8,275 nucleotides of DNA. Source: Bacteroidaceae bacterium (GTDB taxonomy: Bacteria > Bacteroidota > Bacteroidia > Bacteroidales > Bacteroidaceae). The position numbers and the translations under genes are program-made. Positions 1-5,348 of the stretch are shown piece after piece; the stretch's first letter is position 1; every line of letters begins with the position of its first letter. The notes below the pieces were generated by a model. It worked only from the letters and a program-made list of their open reading frames with translations. It was not told where the DNA came from and searched no databases. The stretch is from the NCBI GenBank assembly GCA_900772575.1, contig CAAHEN010000240.1, positions 1 through 8,275 of the forward strand. Reading direction: 5' to 3'.

Positions 1-666
1 ACGCACGGCATTAATCCTAACGCCAAGATGAAGGACTCCGGCATAAAGTGGATTGGAATGGTGCCTGAGCATTGGAGTGTATGTCGTTTAAAGTATCTTT
101 CAACATGCAATGATGAAACTCTTGCAGAAACATACCCTAATGAAAATATAATCAATTATGTCGAAATAGGTGATGTTACTCTTTCAGAAGGCATCAAAAA
201 ATCAACAGTTTATCAGTTTGGAAAGGCTCCATCAAGGGCCAGGCGTATTACAAGGGAGAATGATGTTATTATATCGACTGTTAGAACTTATTTGCAAGCG
301 ATAGCAACAGTAAATCAGCCCAACTTAGTAGTCTCTACAGGCTTTGCCGTCATTCGTCCTACAGGTACTCAAAATGCAGAATATCTATCTTTTGCCTTAA
401 AGTCCAAAAATACTATAAATTGGATTGCTTCGGAATCAACAGGTATTAGCTATCCTGCTATAACCGCAAATAAATTAAATTCTGTACCCATTTGTACTCC
501 TCCTTTGTGTGAACAGCAAGCGATCGCCTCCTACCTCGACCGCAAAGTCTCTCAAATCGAACAGCTCCGCACCAAGGAACTCTCGCAGATCGAGAAGCTG
601 AAAGAATATAAGCAACGCCTTATCAGCGATGTGGTGACCGGCAAAGTCAAGGTTATAAACGACTAA
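1..666 (+). CDS. hsdS: Type I restriction-modification specificity subunit HsdS, C-terminal half (5' end outside window)
   Basis: HsdS chooses the DNA target of a type I restriction-modification complex (with HsdM and HsdR). The frame is open from base 1, so the ATG at 28 is not the true start. The codons before it (THGINPNAK) and MKDSGIKWIGMVPEHW read as the conserved linker that typically opens the second target-recognition domain of a full HsdS of about 400+ residues. Counting from that Met, the variable recognition domain spans about residues 20-155. It ends in the usual TGISYPAI...KL...IPxPPxxEQ-like stretch (here ICTPPLCEQQAIASYLDRK, 156-173), followed by a charged helical coiled coil (174-200) and LISDVVTGKVKV near the end. 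The recognition domain is AT-rich while both conserved flanks are GC-rich, which suggests domain exchange. hsdM, hsdR and the first recognition domain are not in view. Family call is strong; target sequence cannot be read. Confidence 0.93.
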   Translation, partial: THGINPNAKMKDSGIKWIGMVPEHWSVCRLKYLSTCNDETLAETYPNENIINYVEIGDVTLSEGIKKSTVYQFGKAPSRARRITRENDVIISTVRTYLQAIATVNQPNLVVSTGFAVIRPTGTQNAEYLSFALKSKNTINWIASESTGISYPAITANKLNSVPICTPPLCEQQAIASYLDRKVSQIEQLRTKELSQIEKLKEYKQRLISDVVTGKVKVIND

Positions 667-670
667 GCGA

Positions 671-925
671 ATGAAAGACGAGAACAGATACTTGCCTTCC
701 GACTTTGACGAATACATCCGTCAAGGAGTCCCCGGACGTCAGCAGAAAGCCTACAATAGGCAGACAGCCATCGGACTGTAGGCTGTTGACAGCCCGCAAA
801 CGTCTGATCATCTCATAGAGACGGATCGGAAACATATCGAAGGAGAGATGGACATACAGCTGGCCGCAGATTTACTCAATTCATATTATGAACCACGGCA
901 AAAGGTTGGGGCAATAAATCCATAA
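671..925 (+). pseudogene. Remnant of Fic-family protein N-terminus (antitoxin-like region), interrupted by an in-frame TAG
   Basis: An ATG 4 nt after the hsdS stop opens 36 codons (MKDENRYLPSDFDEYIRQG...TAIGL) that end at a TAG at 779-781. The same frame continues for 47 more codons (AVDSPQTSDHLIETDRKHIEGEM...LLNSYYEPR) to TAA at 923-925. Both halves match, from memory, the start of Bacteroidota Fic proteins found beside hsdS genes, where the stop position normally reads as Gln (CAG to TAG is one base). That N-terminal segment resembles a VbhA-like antitoxin region that restrains the Fic AMP-transferase. The full protein would be about 300+ residues. No Fic core motif HPFxxGNG is seen after 925, so the gene is both interrupted and truncated. 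The short spacing suggests it was translated in the hsd operon. Alternatives: an unrelated small gene, or a sequencing error at 779. Family assignment is from recollection of sequence flavour, not an alignment. Confidence 0.6.
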
Positions 926-960
926 GCAACACTAACACGGCAAGATTTGTACAGGAAAAG

Positions 961-992
961 TTTGGCTGGCACGAGATAAATGCCGATATTTG
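961..992 (+). promoter_or_regulatory. Candidate Bacteroidota promoter for the secreted-protein gene
   Basis: TTTG at 961-964, a 20-nt gap, then GATATTTG at 985-992. This matches the Bacteroidota -33/-7 pattern (TTTG, 19-21 nt, TAnnTTTG) with one mismatch. Transcription would start near 999, giving a leader of about 95 nt before the ATG at 1095. The -7 box sits inside an imperfect hairpin (982-1016). Short motifs like this arise by chance, so confidence is limited. Confidence 0.4.
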
Positions 993-1016
993 CCTGACGC
1001 CCTGGGCGAAATCGGC
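982..1016. repeat. Imperfect inverted repeat (hairpin) between the Fic remnant and the secreted-protein gene
   Basis: Arms GCCGAT (982-987) and ATCGGC (1011-1016) pair perfectly. Further in, 992-994 can pair with 1005-1007 after small mismatches, leaving a loop of about 8-10 nt. It is followed by AAAA, not a U-run, on the + strand, so it is not a typical intrinsic terminator for the hsd side. It overlaps the candidate promoter and could equally be an operator-like palindrome or chance. Confidence 0.35.
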
Positions 1017-1094
1017 AAAACGAGTTCTCACGGCAAAAGCCAAGCGGCTTCAGGGCCAGACCACCTATACTAAGATTCTAACACGCACACCGAA

Positions 1095-1958
1095 ATGAAA
1101 CGATTACTGCTTTCCCTACTGTTGCTACTGGCCACGATCGGCAGCCAGGCATGGGCGCTCGATTACGAGACCGCCCGCCGCGAGGCCTGGTTTCTGACCG
1201 ACAAGATGGCCTATGAACTCGACTTGACTCCCGAACAGTACGACCGGGCGTACCAGGTAAATCTTGACTATCTGATGAGCATCGGCGTTCCGTCCGACTG
1301 TTACGGCTACTATTGGACCTATCGCGACAACGACCTGCGCTGCATACTTTTCGACTGGCAGTACACCCTATACTCGACGCTGGACTATTTCTACAGGCCC
1401 ATCCGCCGATTGCGCGGCGTGTGGTATTACCCCATAGCAGACCGCTACCGGAGGGGCTATTTCTATTATAACCGTCCAACTGTCTACGTCAGCTACAGGG
1501 GTGGACTATGGCGCCGCCGCAGCCACAACTCACCCAGCCCATATCTAGGTTTCGTGCCACGTCCCGGCGGTGGCCTGCGTGACCATTATCGTGGCAACGG
1601 CGCCCCAGCCTTCCGTCCTGAATACGGCAGACCGGGCTACCGCCCTGAACGCCCCAGCCGCCCTGGCGGCAACAGGTATTCCCCCGACGGTAACAATCGC
1701 CCGGGAGGAAACGGCCAGCGTCCGAACGGCGACAGGCCAAGCCGTCCACCACAAAACAGCACACGTCCGGGCAACGGAAGCGGCAACCGCAACGACCGGC
1801 CTGGCTCCAACAACCGCAACCAACAAGGCGGCACATACAGCCGCCCAGGACGGAACAACGGCAGTTACAGGCCCTCGACGGAGACCGGACGGGGAAACTC
1901 ACGCTCAGGACACGGCACACCCCCGACTAACAGCCGGCGCACATTCGGATCCCGCTGA
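1095..1958 (+). CDS. Secreted Tyr-rich protein with disordered Arg/Pro/Gly/Asn-rich tail, function unknown
   Basis: 287 residues. Residues 1-21 form a classic Sec signal peptide: MKR, a leucine-rich core, then a likely cut after AWA before LDYETA. There is no lipobox cysteine, so it is predicted periplasmic or exported rather than a lipoprotein. Residues 22-150 look folded and aromatic-rich, starting with ARREAWFLTDKMAYELDLTPEQYDRAYQVN-type helices. LTPEQ recalls the LTxxQ motif of Spy/CpxP-like periplasmic proteins, but that link is weak. Two cysteines (69, 83) could form a disulfide. From about 150 to the end the protein is a basic low-complexity tail of repeated RPG/RPxRPGGN-like units, almost certainly disordered. 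I recall similar unnamed proteins in Bacteroidales. The start is the only ATG giving a signal peptide; no Shine-Dalgarno is seen. It seems monocistronic, with a hairpin about 65 nt after the stop. Gene reality is secure; function is unknown. Confidence 0.85.
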   Translation: MKRLLLSLLLLLATIGSQAWALDYETARREAWFLTDKMAYELDLTPEQYDRAYQVNLDYLMSIGVPSDCYGYYWTYRDNDLRCILFDWQYTLYSTLDYFYRPIRRLRGVWYYPIADRYRRGYFYYNRPTVYVSYRGGLWRRRSHNSPSPYLGFVPRPGGGLRDHYRGNGAPAFRPEYGRPGYRPERPSRPGGNRYSPDGNNRPGGNGQRPNGDRPSRPPQNSTRPGNGSGNRNDRPGSNNRNQQGGTYSRPGRNNGSYRPSTETGRGNSRSGHGTPPTNSRRTFGSR

Positions 1959-2022
1959 CAGTTCCCGACGACTGCAAGGTACGCAGTATTGAACGCTCAA
2001 AAGGCAGGAAGACAGGAAGACT

Positions 2023-2061
2023 GGTCATGGGCACTTGGCGGTATGTCGGTGTCCCATGGCC
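2023..2061 (+). terminator. Strong hairpin downstream of the secreted-protein gene, possible terminator
   Basis: Bases 2023-2034 (GGTCATGGGCAC) pair with 2049-2061 (GTGTCCCATGGCC) in a 12-bp stem with one bulged T (2052), one G-U wobble and a 14-nt loop. It lies 65 nt after the stop at 1958 and before the next promoter, the expected place for transcription termination. A U-tract is lacking (CTATATTCC follows), so it may be a weak or factor-dependent terminator, a 3'-end stabiliser, or another structured element. Confidence 0.45.
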
Positions 2062-2109
2062 TATATTCCAGCCATCCACGACTTTCGAAACACATTCACA
2101 ACCTGGCGC

Positions 2110-2141
2110 TTTCTGAATGTGAAAATAAATAACTAACTTTG
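2110..2141 (+). promoter_or_regulatory. Predicted Bacteroidota promoter of the purF-like/carA/carB cluster
   Basis: The -7 box TAACTTTG (2134-2141) is an exact match to TAnnTTTG. A TTTC -33 box lies at 2110-2113, separated by 20 nt, the normal spacing. Transcription would begin near 2148, leaving an untranslated leader of about 80 nt. An 8-bp direct repeat GCGGATCA occurs at 2141-2148 and 2163-2170, right at and after the expected start site; whether it binds a regulator is unknown. Confidence 0.6.
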
Positions 2142-2180
2142 CGGATCAAAAAGACAGCGCTGGCGGATCAGGTCTGAACC

Positions 2181-2189
2181 AAGGAGGAG
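2181..2189 (+). promoter_or_regulatory. Displaced Shine-Dalgarno-like sequence in the purF-like leader
   Basis: AAGGAGGAG is a near-perfect anti-16S match but lies 38 nt before the ATG at 2228, too far to serve it directly. No ATG or GTG start follows at normal distance. The next in-frame candidate is a TTG at 2202 that would encode only seven codons and stop at 2223-2225, two bases before the ATG. It may be chance, a leader-peptide site, or be brought near the start by folding. The gene itself has A-rich sequence (ACAAAACAGACATAAAC) just before ATG, typical for this phylum. Confidence 0.3.
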
Positions 2190-2227
2190 ACAAGCCGGCT
2201 GTTGCCCACGACAAAACAGACATAAAC

Positions 2228-4126
2228 ATGGAACCTCTCAAACACGAATGTGGCGTAGCCATGGTCAGGCTGCTCAAGCCGCTCGACTTTTACCAGAAGA
2301 AATATGGCACGTGGATGTATGGCCTCAACAAGCTCTACCTGATGATGGAGAAGCAACACAACCGCGGTCAGGAGGGTGCGGGGCTGGCATGCGTGAAGAT
2401 GGAAGCCGCACCGGGAGAGGAGTTCTTTTTCCGTGAGCGGGCCCTAGGCAGCAATGCCATCCAAGAAATATTCGGGGCCGTCCATTCCGCTTTCAAGAAC
2501 TATGACCAAGGGCAACTGACCGATGCTCATTTCGCTGAGCGTCATCTGCCGTTTTCCGGCGAAATCTATATGGGCCACCTCCGGTATTCCACGACCGGCA
2601 AGAGTGGCCTTTCTTATGTGCATCCCTTCATGCGCCGCAACAACTGGCGCGCCAAGAACCTCTGCATCTGTGCGAATTTCAACATGACCAATGTCGAGGA
2701 GATATTTGAGGACATTGCCAGAAAGGGCCAGCACCCTCGTATGGTGTCCGACACCTATATCCTGTTGGAACAACTGGGGCACCGCCTTGACCGCGAGAGC
2801 GAGCGGCTTTTTCACGAAGCGCAAGAAAAGGGGCTGACCGATCTGGACGTCACCGGCTACATAGAAGATCACATCAACCTGGCGAACGTATTGCGCCAGT
2901 CATCGCCCATTTGGGACGGCGGCTACGTGCTTTGCGGCGTCACAGGCAGTGGGGAAATGTTCACCATGCGCGACCCATGGGGCATACGTCCTGCATTCTG
3001 GTATAAGGATGACGAGGTGCTTGTAGTCACTTCCGAGCGCCCGGTCATCCAGACATCGCTCGATGTCGAAGCCGAAGACGTTCACGAACTGGCGCCCGGA
3101 CAGGCACTGTTCATGAACAAGAACGGAGGATTCCACACCGAGCAAATCCTGACGCCAAAGCGCTATGCCGCTTGCTCCTTCGAGCGTGTCTACTTCAGCC
3201 GCGGATCGGACAAGGACATCTACCGCGAACGCAAAGACTTGGGCCGAAGCCTGGTGCCAGCCATCCTGAGAGCCATAGACTATGAGGTGGACAACACCGT
3301 GTTCTCATACATCCCCAATACGGCTGAAGCGGCCTACTATGGTCTGCTCGCTGGCTTCGACAACTACCTGAACCAACGCAAAGCCGAAGAGATACTGAAG
3401 CTCGGCGACCATTACTCGGCAGACGATCTCAAGCGGATATTGTCGCGTCGCATACGTGCCGAGAAGGTGGCCTGGAAGGACATCAAGATGCGGACGTTCA
3501 TCGCTGAGGGCAACTCGCGCAACGACCTCGCAGCCCATGTCTATGACATCACTTACGGCAGTATCAGGCCCGCAATAGACAATCTGGTGGTCATAGATGA
3601 CAGCATCGTGCGTGGGACGACCCTGCGCGAGAGCATTATCAGAATTCTGGATCGCCTGCATCCACGGCGTCTCGTGGTGGTCAGCTCCTCGCCACAGGTG
3701 CGCTACCCTGACTACTATGGCATCGACATGGCGCGCATGGAGGAGTTCATCGCGTTTCGCGCGGCCATTGCGCTCATACACGACACAGGGCGCGACGCAC
3801 TTCTGGCCGACATATACCACCGGTGCAAGGCACAGGCCGATCTGCCAAAAGAGAAGGTAAAGAACTTTGTGCAAGAGGTCTATGCCCCATTCACCGCTGA
3901 AGACATTTCAAAGAAGATGACCGAGCTGTTGCGGCCCGAAGGTGTCACCACAGAAATCCACATCGTCTACCAAAGTCTCGACGGCCTGCACCAGGCCTGT
4001 CCACACAGTCCCGGCGACTGGTACTTCAGCGGCAACTACCCGACGCCCGGCGGCGTGAAGCGTGTCAACCAGGCATTCATAGATTTCTACGAGAAACACT
4101 GCGTTTCCACAGAGCCAACAGCATAA
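2228..4126 (+). CDS. PurF-like amidophosphoribosyltransferase, long form (632 aa)
   Basis: By family, PurF makes 5-phosphoribosylamine from PRPP and glutamine, the first committed purine step, in the cytoplasm. An N-terminal class II glutaminase follows a 7-residue propeptide: nucleophile Cys8 (HECGVA), RGQEGAG (46-52), GHLRYST (116-122) and SDT (174-176). The phosphoribosyltransferase half has RDPWGIRPAFW (248-258), CSFERVYFSR (316-325), the PRPP loop IDDSIVRGTT (456-465) and RYPDYYGIDM (492-501). It is about 130-160 residues longer than usual PurF (470-505), with extra sequence near 80-112, 185-225 and 380-425. The usual oxyanion NG-N-L-T-N reads N150-F-N-M-T-N. No late CxxC is seen, so a Bacillus-type Fe-S cluster is unlikely. 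Long versions annotated as PurF occur in Bacteroidales, probably beside a standard PurF elsewhere, so the exact product is uncertain and no symbol is given. It is probably first in an operon, 62 nt before carA. Confidence 0.88.
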   Translation: MEPLKHECGVAMVRLLKPLDFYQKKYGTWMYGLNKLYLMMEKQHNRGQEGAGLACVKMEAAPGEEFFFRERALGSNAIQEIFGAVHSAFKNYDQGQLTDAHFAERHLPFSGEIYMGHLRYSTTGKSGLSYVHPFMRRNNWRAKNLCICANFNMTNVEEIFEDIARKGQHPRMVSDTYILLEQLGHRLDRESERLFHEAQEKGLTDLDVTGYIEDHINLANVLRQSSPIWDGGYVLCGVTGSGEMFTMRDPWGIRPAFWYKDDEVLVVTSERPVIQTSLDVEAEDVHELAPGQALFMNKNGGFHTEQILTPKRYAACSFERVYFSRGSDKDIYRERKDLGRSLVPAILRAIDYEVDNTVFSYIPNTAEAAYYGLLAGFDNYLNQRKAEEILKLGDHYSADDLKRILSRRIRAEKVAWKDIKMRTFIAEGNSRNDLAAHVYDITYGSIRPAIDNLVVIDDSIVRGTTLRESIIRILDRLHPRRLVVVSSSPQVRYPDYYGIDMARMEEFIAFRAAIALIHDTGRDALLADIYHRCKAQADLPKEKVKNFVQEVYAPFTAEDISKKMTELLRPEGVTTEIHIVYQSLDGLHQACPHSPGDWYFSGNYPTPGGVKRVNQAFIDFYEKHCVSTEPTA

Positions 4127-4188
4127 GTCCTGGCACATCACCAGACCATACACGAATATAACAAGCACACCATATTATATAGACAAAT

Positions 4189-5268
4189 ATGCGAAAAGTA
4201 ACTCTTCTCCTGGATGACGGGACCAAGTTTCACGGAACATCTTTCGGCTACGAGCAGCCTGTAGCCGGCGAAGTTGTCTTCAACACAGCCATGACGGGCT
4301 ATCCCGAAAGCTTGACCGATCCTTCATACGCAGGCCAGCTCATGACCCTGACCTATCCCCTGATCGGCAATTATGGCGTTCCCCCCTTCACGGTCGGTGA
4401 AGATGGCCTTGCCACATTTATGGAGAGTGACAAGATTTATGCTTCTGCCATCATCGTGAGTGACTATAGCGAAAACTATAGCCATTGGAATGCCGTAGAG
4501 AGTCTGGCGGATTGGCTCAAGCGCGAGCACGTACCAGGCATCACTGGCATAGACACACGCGAACTGACCAAGGTGCTCCGTGAGCATGGCGTCATGATGG
4601 GCAAGATTCTCTTCGATGACGAACCGGACAATGTGCCGACAGCTGCATATGAAGGCGTCAATTACGTGGCCAAGGTGTCGTGCAAGGATATCATCCGCTA
4701 CAACGAGGGAGCAGATCGCAAACGCGTGGTGCTTGTGGACTGCGGCGTAAAGAATAATATCATTCGCTGCTTGATTCGCCGAGGCGTGGAAGTGGTGCGT
4801 GTACCATGGGATTATGACTTCAACGGGATGGACTTTGATGGCCTGTTTCTCGCCAACGGCCCCGGCGATCCTGACACATGCGTAGCAGCCGTCGACAACA
4901 TCAAGAAATTTCTGGCCAGCCCGGACACAAAGCCGTGTATGGGCATCTGTATGGGCAACCAACTGTTGTCGAAGGCGGCCGGAGCGTCCATCTATAAATT
5001 GAAATACGGTCACCGCAGCCACAACCAGCCTGTACGCATGGTCGGCACAGAGCGTTGCTTCGTCACGAGCCAGAACCATGGCTACGCCGTTGACAGCAAA
5101 ACGCTGCCTGCTGAGTGGGAACCGCTTTTCGTCAACATGAACGATGGCTCGAACGAGGGCGTGCGCCACAAGAGTAAGCCCTGGTTCTCTGCCCAGTTCC
5201 ACCCCGAAGCGTGCAGCGGCCCTGTCGATACTGAGTTCCTCTTCGATGACTTTGTGGCCCTGCTCTGA
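4189..5268 (+). CDS. carA: Carbamoyl phosphate synthetase small (glutaminase) subunit
   Basis: CarA hydrolyses glutamine and passes ammonia through a tunnel to CarB, supplying carbamoyl phosphate for pyrimidines and arginine. At 359 residues it is near the usual 360-380. The N-terminal small-subunit domain covers about 1-150 (GEVVFNTAMTGYPESLTDPSY at 27-47, GITGIDTREL near 117-126). The class I glutaminase follows: LANGPGDP (221-228), nucleophile Cys254 in GICMGNQLL, KYGHRSHNQPV (272-282), SQNHGYAV (294-301) and catalytic His338/Glu340 in FHPEA. The full triad predicts activity. The elbow reads GNQ, not the common GHQ, and LPAEWEPLF...NDGSNEG resembles eukaryotic CAD/CPS. The start is set by the family N-terminus; AT-rich TATTATATAG, without a Shine-Dalgarno, lies just upstream. 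It sits 62 nt after the purF-like gene and 80 nt before carB, consistent with one operon. No operator or pyrimidine-sensing leader was recognised. Confidence 0.97.
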   Translation: MRKVTLLLDDGTKFHGTSFGYEQPVAGEVVFNTAMTGYPESLTDPSYAGQLMTLTYPLIGNYGVPPFTVGEDGLATFMESDKIYASAIIVSDYSENYSHWNAVESLADWLKREHVPGITGIDTRELTKVLREHGVMMGKILFDDEPDNVPTAAYEGVNYVAKVSCKDIIRYNEGADRKRVVLVDCGVKNNIIRCLIRRGVEVVRVPWDYDFNGMDFDGLFLANGPGDPDTCVAAVDNIKKFLASPDTKPCMGICMGNQLLSKAAGASIYKLKYGHRSHNQPVRMVGTERCFVTSQNHGYAVDSKTLPAEWEPLFVNMNDGSNEGVRHKSKPWFSAQFHPEACSGPVDTEFLFDDFVALL

Positions 5269-5287
5269 CCAGCAGCTGCATGGTTCA

Positions 5288-5300
5288 GGCTCAACGAGCC
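5288..5300 (+). repeat. Small perfect hairpin in the carA-carB gap
   Basis: GGCTC (5288-5292) and GAGCC (5296-5300) pair around a 3-nt AAC loop. There is no following U-run and the genes are expected to be cotranscribed, so this is more likely a minor processing or stability element, or chance, than a terminator. Confidence 0.25.
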
Positions 5301-5348
5301 GCAGCCTTGACCTTACCTCCCAACCCACATAACACTCCAAGAATACAG

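Noticed and set aside
926..960. Search for remaining Fic catalytic sequence after the remnant
   Set aside because: No HPFxxGNG-like stretch or other convincing protein similarity was seen in any + frame up to 1094.
1489..1992. Several open frames on both strands over the 3' half of the secreted-protein gene
   Set aside because: The GC-rich low-complexity coding sequence lacks stops in other frames; the + frame with the signal peptide is the only coherent protein.
2005..2020. Tandem copy of CAGGAAGA
   Set aside because: Only two short copies in non-coding sequence; not enough to call a repeat element.
2043..2132. Possible 29-codon small gene ahead of the purF-like promoter
   Set aside because: It starts inside the hairpin loop, has no ribosome site or promoter, and ends over the promoter; nothing supports translation.
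3305..3874. Antisense open frame of 189 codons inside the purF-like gene
   Set aside because: It covers the conserved PRPP-binding region of a well-supported gene and has no domain signature.
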